This document shows, in pieces, positions 9,511 through 18,332 of a stretch of DNA of 31,367 nt. The DNA comes from UBA6382 sp963617965 (GTDB lineage: Bacteria > Bacteroidota > Bacteroidia > Bacteroidales > Bacteroidaceae), in assembly GCA_963617965.1 (NCBI GenBank), contig CAVEQO010000029.1, positions 1-31,367 of the forward strand, in the 5' to 3' direction. Positions within the stretch are counted from its first letter, which is position 1. Each line of letters begins with the position of its first letter. The translations under genes and the position numbers were made by a program. The notes under the pieces are model-generated. The model was given only the letters and a program-made list of their open reading frames with translations. It had not been told where the DNA came from and did no database searches.

Positions 9511-10527
9511 TCACGCCTCGTAGCCGTTGGGGTTGTTCTTCTGGAAATTCCACGAGTCGCGGCACATTTCCTCAATTCCGAACATGGCCTCCCAGCCGAG
9601 TTCGGCTTTCGCCTTCGCCGGGTTGCAGTAGCAGGTGGCTATGTCGCCGGCACGGCGTGGCTTGATGGCATAGGGCACTTTCAGCCCGTTGGCTTTCTCA
9701 AAGGCCTTGACCACGTCAAGGACAGAGTAGCCGTGGCCCGTGCCGAGGTTGTAGACGGCAAGTCCCTTGTTCTCCCTTATGGCCTTGAGGGCGCAGACAT
9801 GACCGTTGGCGAGGTCCACCACATGAATGTAGTCGCGCACGCCCGTACCGTCGTGGGTGTCATAGTCGTTGCCGAACACGCCGAGTTCCTTGCGCATCCC
9901 GATGGCGGTCTGCGTGATATAGGGCATGAGGTTGTTGGGTATGCCGTTGGGGTTCTCGCCTATCAGACCGGACTCGTGGGCCCCTATCGGGTTGAAATAG
10001 CGCAGCAGCACCACGTTCCACTCCGGGTCGGCGTGCTGTATGTCCATCAGCACCTGTTCGAGCATGGACTTGGTCCAGCCATAGGGGTTGGTGCACTGCC
10101 CCTTGGGACATTCCTCGGTTATGGGGATGACGGCCGGGTCGCCGTACACCGTGGCCGACGACGAGAAGATGATGTTCTTGCAGCCGTGCCTGCGCATCAC
10201 GTCGGTAAGCACGAAGACCCCGTTCATGTTGTTCTCGTAGTATTCAAGGGGTTTCTCCACCGACTCTCCAACGGCCTTGAGGCCCGCGAAATTGATGACG
10301 GCGTCTATCTTGTTGTCGGAAAACACCTTGTCCATGGCCTCGCGGTCGCGGATGTCCGCTTCCACAAACGGCACTTCCTTGCCGATTATCCTGGCCACGC
10401 GGCGCAGTGCCTCGGGCTGCGAGTTCACGAAATTGTCAACCACTACCACCGAGTGGCCGGCCTTGTCCAGTTCAATGATGGTGTGGCTGCCGATGAAGCC
10501 CGCACCTCCTGTAAGTAGAATGTTCAT
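9511..10527 (-). CDS. galE: UDP-glucose 4-epimerase
   Basis: Interconverts UDP-glucose and UDP-galactose with bound NAD in the cytoplasm, supplying galactose for surface glycans and the Leloir pathway. The 338 residues match the family length exactly. The Rossmann motif TGGAGFIGSH is at residues 6-15. The catalytic S124, Y149 and K153 (SSSATVYG, then YGWTK) sit at the same numbers as in the E. coli enzyme. The gene lies 62 nt downstream of ugd and 31 nt upstream of the GH20 gene, consistent with a sugar-nucleotide operon. Nothing unusual. Confidence 0.97.
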   Translation of the reverse strand: MNILLTGGAGFIGSHTIIELDKAGHSVVVVDNFVNSQPEALRRVARIIGKEVPFVEADIRDREAMDKVFSDNKIDAVINFAGLKAVGESVEKPLEYYENNMNGVFVLTDVMRRHGCKNIIFSSSATVYGDPAVIPITEECPKGQCTNPYGWTKSMLEQVLMDIQHADPEWNVVLLRYFNPIGAHESGLIGENPNGIPNNLMPYITQTAIGMRKELGVFGNDYDTHDGTGVRDYIHVVDLANGHVCALKAIRENKGLAVYNLGTGHGYSVLDVVKAFEKANGLKVPYAIKPRRAGDIATCYCNPAKAKAELGWEAMFGIEEMCRDSWNFQKNNPNGYEA

Positions 10528-10589
10528 AAGAAATGTCTATGGTTTTTAAGGTTTCACTCTCTCTTGTCCGGCTCTCTTGCCGCTTGTTG

Positions 10590-11951
10590 TCAGTCTCTCT
10601 TGAATATGTCGCGCGTGTAGACCTTGTCCTGCACGTCGTCAAGGCAAGAGTCGTAGCGGTTTGCCAGAATGACGGCCGAACGGTGCTTGAACTCCTGCAG
10701 GTCGTTCACCACGACTGAGCCGAAGAACGTGGTGCCGTCCTCAAGCGTGGGCTCGTAGATCACAATCTGCGCGCCCTTGGCCTTGATGCGCTTCATCACG
10801 CCCTGTATGGACGACTGGCGGAAATTGTCGCTGTTGGTCTTCATCGTGAGGCGGTACACGCCTATGGTGGGCGCAACTCCGTTGCCCTCACCGTTGGGGA
10901 GGGACTGCCCGTACTGGTTGTTCTCGCTGTAGTCATACCATCCGGCCTTGCGCAGCACGGCATCGGCGATATAGTCCTTGCGGGTGCGGTTGCTCTCCAC
11001 TATGGCGGTCATCATGTTCTGCGGCACGTGCTGGTAGTTGGCCAGCAGCTGCTTGGTGTCCTTGGGCAGGCAGTAGCCCCCGTAGCCGAACGACGGGTTG
11101 TTGTAGAACATCCCTATGCGCGGGTCCAGACCGATGCCACGGATAATGGAGGCGGAGTCCAGGCCTTTCACCTCGGCATAGGTGTCAAGCTCGTTGAAAT
11201 AGCTTACCCGCAGGGCCAGATACGTGTTGGCGAACAGTTTTACGGCCTCGGCTTCCTTCAGCCCCATATACAGTGTGTCTATATCTGGTTTCAGTGCGCC
11301 CTCCTGCAGCAGCTTCGCAAACGTGCGGGCATATTCGGGAGCCTCGGGATTGGCAATGGCGGCTATCGCGCGGTTCTCGTCTTCGGCTTCGGGCAGGTCT
11401 ATGGTTTTCGGGTAGCCCACTATTATGCGCGACGGATAGAGGTTGTCGTACAGGGCCTTTGACTCGCGCAGGAACTCCGGAGCGAAAAGCAGGTTGAATT
11501 TCTTGCCCTTCATCTTGGGGTCGCTCTGGAACAGCGGGGCGTATTTGAGATAGAGACTCCGGCAGTAGCCCACCGGTATCGTACTCTTCACCACCATCAC
11601 GGCATCGGGGTTCACGTCGAGCACTATGTCTATGACATCTTCGATGTGGTGGGTGTCGAAAAAGTTCTTCTGGGCATCATAGTTCGTAGGGGTGGCAATG
11701 ACCACTATGTCGGCATCGGAATAAGCCCCGGCACTGTCGAGGGTGGCGGTCAGGTCAAGGTCTTTCTCCGCAAAGAATTTCTCGATGCAGCCATCCTGTA
11801 TCGGCGAAACGCGCCTGTTGATTTTCTCCACTTTCTCTGGTATGACATCCACGGCCGTCACCCGGTGATGCTGCGCCAGCAAGGTAGCGATGGACAACCC
11901 CACGTAGCCCGTTCCGGCCACCGCAATCCTGAGGTCTTCAAACTTGTTCAT
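10590..11951 (-). CDS. ugd: UDP-glucose 6-dehydrogenase family protein
   Basis: Oxidises UDP-glucose to UDP-glucuronate with two NAD+, supplying capsule or LPS sugars. In 453 residues: NAD-binding motif VAGTGYVGLS (11-20), the STIPVGYC segment (123-130), the central helical dimer domain, and the catalytic cysteine C294 in GYGGYCLPKDT. The C-terminal UDP-binding domain ends with a typical SCLDDV stretch. It is longer than the E. coli enzyme (388), with extra segments near 340-360 (a polar stretch NNQYGQSLPNGEGNG) and at the C-terminus. A related substrate such as UDP-ManNAc cannot be fully excluded. It is the first gene of the leftward group with galE, with a promoter candidate at 12036-12069. 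Confidence 0.92.
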   Translation of the reverse strand: MNKFEDLRIAVAGTGYVGLSIATLLAQHHRVTAVDVIPEKVEKINRRVSPIQDGCIEKFFAEKDLDLTATLDSAGAYSDADIVVIATPTNYDAQKNFFDTHHIEDVIDIVLDVNPDAVMVVKSTIPVGYCRSLYLKYAPLFQSDPKMKGKKFNLLFAPEFLRESKALYDNLYPSRIIVGYPKTIDLPEAEDENRAIAAIANPEAPEYARTFAKLLQEGALKPDIDTLYMGLKEAEAVKLFANTYLALRVSYFNELDTYAEVKGLDSASIIRGIGLDPRIGMFYNNPSFGYGGYCLPKDTKQLLANYQHVPQNMMTAIVESNRTRKDYIADAVLRKAGWYDYSENNQYGQSLPNGEGNGVAPTIGVYRLTMKTNSDNFRQSSIQGVMKRIKAKGAQIVIYEPTLEDGTTFFGSVVVNDLQEFKHRSAVILANRYDSCLDDVQDKVYTRDIFKRD

Positions 11952-12035
11952 GTTTCTGTCTCTTTAGTAATCGTCCGTAGTGTCGGCACAACGCCGCACA
12001 GAAATACGATGTTTCGCAAAACGCACCCTTTGATG

Positions 12036-12069
12036 CAAAATTAGAAAAAAACGGTCATACCGTATGCAA
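12036..12069 (-). promoter_or_regulatory. Candidate ugd promoter with an internal palindrome
   Basis: Leftward -7 box TAATTTTG at 12036-12043 and a TTG at 12067-12069, spacer 23 nt (a little long). The palindrome CATAC-N-GTATG at 12056-12066 lies directly after the -33 position and could be an operator. The leader to the ugd ATG is about 80 nt. Confidence 0.5.
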
Positions 12070-12110
12070 TTTCCCTGCAATATTGCCGCATTGCCAACCA
12101 AAAAAGGGCA

Positions 12111-12539
12111 TCACCCGGCATCCACCGTCAACACCCGCACGCCGTCCCGGTCCACGGAAATCCTGACTTCCACCGTGTCATCGGGCAACAGCGGCTCCAC
12201 CAGTTCCGGCCATTCTATCAGGCACGGGAAACCCGAATAGAAATATTCCTCGCAACCTATGTCGCAGGCCTCGGCAAGCGACTTTATGCGGTAGAAATCG
12301 AAATGGAACATCCGGCCGCCTTGCCGTGGCAGGGCATATTCGTTGACTATGGCAAACGTGGGCGATCCTGTCGGGTCGGTGATTCCGAGCTGTCGGCACA
12401 CGGCGTTGATGAACGTCGTCTTGCCGGCACCCATGCCGCCGTAGAAGGCAAAGACCTTGTACTTGTCCAGCAGCGGAATGAACTGCCGGGCGGCTTCGTC
12501 GATTTTGTCAAGACCGGTAATGGTGATTGTTGCAGTCAT
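12111..12539 (-). CDS. tsaE: tRNA threonylcarbamoyladenosine biosynthesis ATPase TsaE
   Basis: ATPase partner of TsaB and TsaD in making t6A at position 37 of ANN-decoding tRNAs. The 142 residues match the small TsaE family. The Walker A motif GGMGAGKTT covers residues 34-42, followed by the family-typical SPTFAIVNEY and FHFDFYRI segments and an IEWPE motif near residue 110. It lies 54 nt behind porX and is the last gene of the aroA-led leftward operon. It has no strong terminator of its own; only a weak GGG/CCC stem at the stop codon is followed by a T run. Confidence 0.96.
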   Translation of the reverse strand: MTATITITGLDKIDEAARQFIPLLDKYKVFAFYGGMGAGKTTFINAVCRQLGITDPTGSPTFAIVNEYALPRQGGRMFHFDFYRIKSLAEACDIGCEEYFYSGFPCLIEWPELVEPLLPDDTVEVRISVDRDGVRVLTVDAG

Positions 12540-12593
12540 GGGGTCGTTGTTTGTGTGTATGCAATGCGGCTGTGCGAAGGGCTTGCAGCTCCC

Positions 12594-14141
12594 TCATTTA
12601 CGCTCGAGGGTGATAAACGGCACGATCATCTCCTCCATCGAGATGCCGCCGTGCTGGAACGTGTTGCGGTAGTGCGACGCATAGTAGTTGAAGTTGTTGG
12701 GATAGGCAAAAAACTGGTTGCCGTAGCAGAACACGTATGCCGAACTCAGGTTGGGCGACGGGAGCATCACCCGGTGGGGGACTTTTATCTCAAACACCTC
12801 GCGCGCCTTGTAGGCAAGGTTCTTGCCCACCTTGAAGCGCAGGTTGGTGTTGACATCCTTGTCGCCCAGTATCTTCACGGGATTTTCCACCAGAATGGAG
12901 CCGTGGTCTGTGGTCACCAGAACCTTGTAGCCGCTCTCCGAAAGGCGTTCGAAGAGGTCGCGCACCGACGAATGCCTGAACCAGCTCCGGGTTATGCTGC
13001 GGTAGGCGGCCTCGTTGCCCACAAGCTCGTGTACCATCTGGTGTTCGTTGCGCGAATGCGACAGGATATCAATGAAATTTATCACAAGCACATTAAGCTC
13101 GTTGTTCATCAGCGACGGGAACTGCTGCAGCAGGCGGTCCACCCCCACAGAGTCGTTCACTTTGTGGTACGAGAACTTCTCCTGCCGCCGGCATCTGTTG
13201 AGCTGGGCTTCTATGAGCTGCCGCTCGTTGAGGTTCTTTCCCTCATCCTCGTCCTCATCGACCCACAGGTCGGGGTACATCTCCTTGATGCGCAACGGCA
13301 TCAGCCCCGAACAGATGGCGTTGCGCGCATACTGCGTCACGGTGGGGAGGATGCTGAAATACAGGTCTTCCTCTATGCTGAACAGATGGGACACCTCCGA
13401 CCACAGGGTGCGCCACTGGTCATAGCGCAGGTTGTCGAACACCACAAGAAAGACTTTCTCGCCGCCGTCAAGCAGCGGAAACACCCTCTCGTTGAATATG
13501 TCGGGGCTGAGCATGGGACGGTCGCTCCGGGGGCAGTCAAACCATTTCTCATAGTTCTGGCGCACGAATTTGGCGAAACTGCCGTTGGCCTCCTGCTTCT
13601 GCATGCGGAGCATCTCGCTCATGTCGCTGTCGGCTTCCTGCAGCTGGAGCTCCCAGTAGACGAGACGACGGTACACATCCATCCACTCCTCCGGGCTGCC
13701 GGCGTCCTGGATGCTTTCGCCCAGTTCCATGAAGGCCTTGCGGTAGCCCGTCTGCGTCACTTCGGTGACAATCTCCTTCTTGTGTATGTTTTTCTTCAGG
13801 CACAGGAGTATCTGGTTGGGATTGACCGGCTTGATGAGGTAGTCGGCTATCTGCGACCCTATGGCCTGTTCCATGATGTCTTCCTCCTCGCTCTTTGTCA
13901 CCATCACCACGGGGATGGACGGCTCCGCCCGCTTGATGCGGCTGAGGGTTTCCAGACCGCTCAGACCGGGCATGTGCTCGTCGAGCAGTATGAGGTCAAA
14001 GGTCTGCTGGGTGCAGAGGTCTATGGCATCCGCACCGTTGGTGGCCTTGACGACGTCATAGCCTTTTTTCTCGAGAAATATTATGTGGGCGCGCAGGAGT
14101 TCGATCTCGTCGTCAACCCATAACAGTCTGCCGTTGTTCAT
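12594..14141 (-). CDS. porX: Response regulator with PglZ phosphodiesterase domain, PorX type
   Basis: Residues 1-120 are a receiver domain with acidic pocket D10-D11, phospho-acceptor D54 (LILLDEHMPG), T82 and K104 (LIKP). A helical linker leads to a PglZ / alkaline-phosphatase-fold domain (about 205-510): VVFDNLRYDQW (D236), the Thr region PTVTQYARNA (T267/T269), FIDILSH (D358, H362) and TTDHGS (D412, H413). The 515-residue length and domain order match PorX of Porphyromonas gingivalis, which is described as controlling type IX secretion and hydrolysing oligonucleotides with zinc. Its partner histidine kinase PorY is not in the window. The gene lies 21 nt after porW, itself a type IX secretion protein, and before tsaE. 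Confidence 0.93.
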   Translation of the reverse strand: MNNGRLLWVDDEIELLRAHIIFLEKKGYDVVKATNGADAIDLCTQQTFDLILLDEHMPGLSGLETLSRIKRAEPSIPVVMVTKSEEEDIMEQAIGSQIADYLIKPVNPNQILLCLKKNIHKKEIVTEVTQTGYRKAFMELGESIQDAGSPEEWMDVYRRLVYWELQLQEADSDMSEMLRMQKQEANGSFAKFVRQNYEKWFDCPRSDRPMLSPDIFNERVFPLLDGGEKVFLVVFDNLRYDQWRTLWSEVSHLFSIEEDLYFSILPTVTQYARNAICSGLMPLRIKEMYPDLWVDEDEDEGKNLNERQLIEAQLNRCRRQEKFSYHKVNDSVGVDRLLQQFPSLMNNELNVLVINFIDILSHSRNEHQMVHELVGNEAAYRSITRSWFRHSSVRDLFERLSESGYKVLVTTDHGSILVENPVKILGDKDVNTNLRFKVGKNLAYKAREVFEIKVPHRVMLPSPNLSSAYVFCYGNQFFAYPNNFNYYASHYRNTFQHGGISMEEMIVPFITLERK

Positions 14142-14162
14142 AGCGTCTGCCGTTTGTGTGTG

Positions 14163-17093
14163 TCAATACCACTCACCGCCGTCGTCATCATCGGGAGTGC
14201 CGTCGTCGCTGTTGTCATACTCGTTGTCCTTCACCTCCTCATATTCGTCCCAGATGAAATTGTCGGGCTGACTGTCAAGCTTGAGGTCTTCCTTCACCTT
14301 GGAGGGCACGAAATGCTCTTCGTAGAATTTCCTGTACTGCCCCCACGTATAGCGCAGGCCTATGAGCTGCAGGTTGGCGTCGGATATCAGTATAGGCTCC
14401 ACGCCTTCTGCCACGGAGCGGAACAGGCTGTCGGCAAACAGCTGCTGCTCGTAGCTGTGAGCCTCGTCGAAACTGTAGAAACCGGCCACGCGCATCTGGC
14501 ACAGACCGCGTTCCTGATAGAGTTCTATGTCGAAGTTCCTGACAAGGAAATTGGTGAAGTTGAAACGCGAAAGCTCGTAGAGCAGCTTGCCCTCGTCCAC
14601 GGAGTCGCGGCTGTACGACAGGATTACGGTGAAGTCGGCCTGCCGCTCGGCGGAGAGGGTGTCGTTCTTCAGGGCTTCCTTGGTCTCGTCGCCGGTCTGG
14701 TCGCTGCGCTGCAGCAGCAGGGCGTCGATGTCAAACCCTCCTCCGGCAGGCTGGCGGCCTGACTCTATGCCTTTCACCATCATGCCGGCTATCTCCGAAA
14801 TCTTGTCCGACGGATATTCCTTCACGAGCTGCCTCATCCCGTCCACGAAACCCTGCAGGTCACGGTCTCTCAACCTGCCCATCGACTCGAAGAACATGAA
14901 CTTGGGCCTGTTGTCGCCCTTGGGGAAGCGTTTGGCCGAAACGGCGCAGTTCTGCCTTATGGTCGCATAGTCGCCCGACTTGTAGGCATCGTAGGTGGCG
15001 GCATACAGCGAGTCCTCTATGTGCTTGCCGAAACGTGCGTTCTCCTCATAGTACGGGTCGTTTATCAGTATCGTGTACTTGCTCTCGGGAAACCTGTCGG
15101 TAAGCTGCCGCCTGTAGTGCATATAGTCCTCGCTCTGCCCCCAGTGGAGTTCGAGCAGGTACAGGTGGTACAGCAGCTCGTCCATCGGCTGGAACTCGGG
15201 ATAGTTGTCCAAGCATCTCAACAGGGTGCGCTTGGCCAGAGGATAGTTCTCCAGATAGTCCTTCTCCGCCACTCCGGCCTCGAAAAGGGCTTTCTTGAGC
15301 AACGTGTCGGACTGCGCCATCTTCTCCGCCGTCAGCGGGAGCTGGTCGAGATAGTATTCGCGTGTCAGCTTCTCGTCGCCCTTGTCCTTCCCGGCTTTGC
15401 CCGGCTGCTTTCCGCCGCTCTCCAGCGAGTCCGCCGCTGCATCCTGCCCGTTCTCAAGGGAGTCTGCCTTTTCATAGTCTATTTCCTGATTGTCGCTCAC
15501 GGCAAGCACCGACTTGTTGCTGCGGCGCCAGTTGTCCTCGTTCTTGCGGCTGCCCCATATCCGCGAGAACTGCTCCTTGCCCACCGAGACCGTCTGTTGG
15601 TTGTAGAAATACCAGTCGGCGCCGTCGTTGGCGTTGGCTGTGTTGGACGGGGTCTTTTCCTCCTCCTGCCGCTGTTCCTTGCCGTTGCCCGTGTCGCCGC
15701 GCGACTGCCGGCTGCTGGCTATGGAGTCCGCCTGAAGGGCGCGCAGTTCCTTCTGCCGCTTCTTCTCCCTGTCTATGGCCTTGTCTATCACGGCAAGACG
15801 CTCGCTCTCGGGCATGGCGGCCAGTGCCCTCACGCTGTCCTGCACGTAGATCTCTTCCGCCGGCTGTGCCAGCTTGTCGAGCACTCCGATACGCCACGTA
15901 AGGTCTGAGTAGCGTTCGTTCTCCCGTGCAATTACGCCTATGGCACTGTTGTAGCAAGTGCGTGCCCTTGCAAAGCGTTCGCGCGCCCAGTGTATGTCGC
16001 CCGTCTGCACCATGAGCGAGGCGTAGGCCAGACCCTTGGTCTCGGCCTTGGCCGCTCCCGTCTCATAGGCCTCAAGGGCCTTTGCGGTGTCGGCCGCCGA
16101 CAGGTATATGTTGCCTATGGCATAGTAAATCTGGTCAAGGTACTTCTTGTTGCCGGTCTGTCGGGTGAGCCGCATGAGCTTCCTTATCTTGCGGGCGTTG
16201 TCGCTCCGGTCCATCACCTCCGTCTGCTGCACCATGGCATGGAGCTTCATCTCGTAGACGGCGGTCTTGCGCATGCTTTTCTGGAACGCCCTGTAGGCCT
16301 CCGCCCGGTTGCCCAACGCCTTGTGTATCTGGCCCAGCAGGTAGTAGCCTCGCGCCTTCTCCGCCGAAGTCCTGTAGCCGGAAATCTCCTTCTTCAGCAG
16401 CGGGATGGCTTCGTTCCACTGTTTCTGCCTCAGGTGGAAGTCGGTCATCGCCGTGTTGTATTCCTTGCGGGCAGGGGCAGGAATGCTGTCGCGCCTCACC
16501 TTGCGGAGCAGATCCTCGGCGTCATAGTACCACTCGAGCTCCACATAGCACAGGGCCTGCATGGCCCGCGCGCGGTTGAGCACCTCGGGCTCCGTACGGT
16601 AGAGGTTGGCCACATACGAAAACGTGGAGGCGGCCTCTATGAAATCGCCTTTCTGCATCTGGGCGTAACCCATCAGCATCCACGCGTTCTTCAGGAACGG
16701 GTTGTACTCCGTGCGCTTGCGGTACTGCTTCTCCTTCTGCGTCATGCGGCGACCCCGCTTCACCTCCGGCTTGCGCTTTATGGAATACAGCTGTATGGTC
16801 TTCTCCATCTTGGTCACGGCAGTCTCGAAGTCTCCCTTGCCTATGGATTGCGAACTCTTGTTGCCCACGAGCAGCAGGGGCAGGAAATCGGTATAGTTGT
16901 CCTTGTTGCCGCTGAGCTTCGACTTGTAGCCGGTCAGATAGGCCTGATGGCCATTGAAATAGGTGTTGTAGCGGGCGGTGAAGGCTTTCCATGCACGCGT
17001 GGTGGCGGTGTTCCTGTGCGTGGAACACGACACGGCAACCGTAGCCACGGCCGCCGACACCACCCAATATGCCCATGTCCTGCAAAACTTCAT
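14163..17093 (-). CDS. porW: Type IX secretion system TPR lipoprotein, PorW/SprE type
   Basis: Start at 17093 (976 residues) is preferred because its ATG overlaps the stop of the permease gene upstream (ATGA). ATGs at 17099 and 17120 are possible. The N-terminus is a lipoprotein signal with the lipidated cysteine at C23 (VAVSC-STHRN). The following RYNTYFNGHQAYLTGY stretch is characteristic of the SprE/PorW family. Many tetratricopeptide repeats cover about residues 100-440 and again 550-850. A charged low-complexity section rich in Glu, Lys and Gln lies between them. The C-terminus is very acidic (a run of Asp with Glu). In P. gingivalis and Flavobacterium the family is required for type IX secretion and is thought to link the PorK/N ring to the Sov translocon. 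Co-transcription with porX supports the assignment. Confidence 0.9.
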   Translation of the reverse strand: MKFCRTWAYWVVSAAVATVAVSCSTHRNTATTRAWKAFTARYNTYFNGHQAYLTGYKSKLSGNKDNYTDFLPLLLVGNKSSQSIGKGDFETAVTKMEKTIQLYSIKRKPEVKRGRRMTQKEKQYRKRTEYNPFLKNAWMLMGYAQMQKGDFIEAASTFSYVANLYRTEPEVLNRARAMQALCYVELEWYYDAEDLLRKVRRDSIPAPARKEYNTAMTDFHLRQKQWNEAIPLLKKEISGYRTSAEKARGYYLLGQIHKALGNRAEAYRAFQKSMRKTAVYEMKLHAMVQQTEVMDRSDNARKIRKLMRLTRQTGNKKYLDQIYYAIGNIYLSAADTAKALEAYETGAAKAETKGLAYASLMVQTGDIHWARERFARARTCYNSAIGVIARENERYSDLTWRIGVLDKLAQPAEEIYVQDSVRALAAMPESERLAVIDKAIDREKKRQKELRALQADSIASSRQSRGDTGNGKEQRQEEEKTPSNTANANDGADWYFYNQQTVSVGKEQFSRIWGSRKNEDNWRRSNKSVLAVSDNQEIDYEKADSLENGQDAAADSLESGGKQPGKAGKDKGDEKLTREYYLDQLPLTAEKMAQSDTLLKKALFEAGVAEKDYLENYPLAKRTLLRCLDNYPEFQPMDELLYHLYLLELHWGQSEDYMHYRRQLTDRFPESKYTILINDPYYEENARFGKHIEDSLYAATYDAYKSGDYATIRQNCAVSAKRFPKGDNRPKFMFFESMGRLRDRDLQGFVDGMRQLVKEYPSDKISEIAGMMVKGIESGRQPAGGGFDIDALLLQRSDQTGDETKEALKNDTLSAERQADFTVILSYSRDSVDEGKLLYELSRFNFTNFLVRNFDIELYQERGLCQMRVAGFYSFDEAHSYEQQLFADSLFRSVAEGVEPILISDANLQLIGLRYTWGQYRKFYEEHFVPSKVKEDLKLDSQPDNFIWDEYEEVKDNEYDNSDDGTPDDDDGGEWY

Positions 17094-17938
17094 CCGCATC
17101 TTTTTCTTGAACTGCCGCACCGTCTTTCAAAACTCCCGTGCAGGCGTTTTATTGTACGGCACACCATATATATTATTGTGACGGCCGCCACGATCATGAC
17201 ACCGCACGGCACATTGAGCCACACCGAAGCGGCCAGACCGCACAGGCAGCCCGCCACGGCCAGACACGAAGAAACCACGGCCATGGTGGAAAAGCGTGAG
17301 CAGAAAAGGTTTGCCGTCATCTGCGGCACGCTGAGCAGGGAAATCACCATCACCACTCCAGCCACCTTCAAAGCCCCCACGATGCTCAGGGCCACAAGGC
17401 TTGTCATCAGATAGTTGACCGTGGTCACTGGCAGACGGCGCGACTTGGCGAACTCCGCATCGAACGACACGGCCACAATCTGCGGCATACACAGCACGTA
17501 CACTGCCGCCACGACCAGTGCCAGCGCACCGAGAGCCCACAGGTCAACGGAGCTCACCAGCAGGATGTTGCCGAACAGGTAGCCCGACAGTCCCGGCAGG
17601 AAGTCCGGGGCAAGATAGCTGCACATGATGCCCACGCTCATGCCCAAGGCCCACAGCATGGCTATGGCCGAGTCCTCGCGCACTTCACGCCGCCCGGCAA
17701 GTTTCTGCACTCCCCAGCCGGCAAACAGCGAAGACACTGCCGCACCCAGCATGGGAGGCCAGCCCGCCAATGCGCAGACACCCACCCCGCCCAAGCTGGC
17801 GTGGGCCATCCCGCCGGCAAGGAACACCATGCGGCGGCTCACGATGTAGGTACCCACGAGCCCGCACACCAGCCCCGCAAGGATGCAGGCCGCAACCGCA
17901 TTGCGGAAAAAGACATATTGCAGCAGTTCCGTTATCAT
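17090..17938 (-). CDS. Metal ABC transporter permease (ZnuB/MntB family)
   Basis: 282 residues with about eight hydrophobic segments and the ABC-3 family motifs AGLVCGLVGTYIVSRRMVFL and MAHASLGGVG (residues about 17-52). The family moves Zn2+, Mn2+ or Fe2+ through the inner membrane together with an ATPase and a binding protein. Neither partner gene is present in the window, so the metal and partners are unknown. It starts 7 nt after the preceding small gene, and its TGA overlaps the porW ATG, suggesting translational coupling. Confidence 0.92.
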   Translation of the reverse strand: MITELLQYVFFRNAVAACILAGLVCGLVGTYIVSRRMVFLAGGMAHASLGGVGVCALAGWPPMLGAAVSSLFAGWGVQKLAGRREVREDSAIAMLWALGMSVGIMCSYLAPDFLPGLSGYLFGNILLVSSVDLWALGALALVVAAVYVLCMPQIVAVSFDAEFAKSRRLPVTTVNYLMTSLVALSIVGALKVAGVVMVISLLSVPQMTANLFCSRFSTMAVVSSCLAVAGCLCGLAASVWLNVPCGVMIVAAVTIIYMVCRTIKRLHGSFERRCGSSRKRCG

Positions 17939-17945
17939 CTCATGT

Positions 17946-18332
17946 TCACTCCATCATCATGACCGCCTCGTCCTTGAGCTGCTCCGGCAGGTTGATGCCG
18001 CGCAGCCGCAGGCTGTGAAGCCACCCGGAAATCTCGTCCGGCTTCAGCGTCGTCAGCACTTCCGCGAACTCTTCCGTCTGACTCCCGGTGTAGCCGTCGG
18101 CAGCGATGCCCTTGTAGGCGTCAAGCTCCTCGTCTTCGTAATACACTATCCTGTCGCTCATCTGAAGTTCCATGGCTTTGTCTCCGCACAGGCACGACAC
18201 GCCGCAGCCGTCGCTTCCGCCGCAGTCCTTGCCGCCTGTCACGCCGGCATTGCCGTGCAGCCTCTTGCGCAGACCAAGCACCACATAGGCCACCACACCG
18301 GCGGCAAACACTATGAGCAGGGCTGTCTTCAT
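17946..18332 (-). CDS. Small membrane protein with Cys cluster, unknown function
   Basis: Start at ATG 18332, which overlaps the aroA stop by one base (TGATG), giving 128 residues. Residues 3-20 form one membrane helix. Residues 37-49 carry four cysteines spaced C-x5-C-x3-C-x-C in a Gly-rich stretch, resembling in style FeoB-associated Cys-rich membrane proteins but not clearly homologous. The rest is acidic and soluble (VYYEDEELDAY, then an EFAEVLTTLKPDE helix). It could bind a metal or Fe-S unit, which would fit its position directly before a metal permease gene, but this is inference only. Confidence 0.85.
   Translation of the reverse strand: MKTALLIVFAAGVVAYVVLGLRKRLHGNAGVTGGKDCGGSDGCGVSCLCGDKAMELQMSDRIVYYEDEELDAYKGIAADGYTGSQTEEFAEVLTTLKPDEISGWLHSLRLRGINLPEQLKDEAVMMME

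Noticed and set aside
12303..14123. 606-residue open frame opposite porX and tsaE
   Set aside because: Mirror of porX codon structure, rich in His, Val and Leu with no domain pattern.
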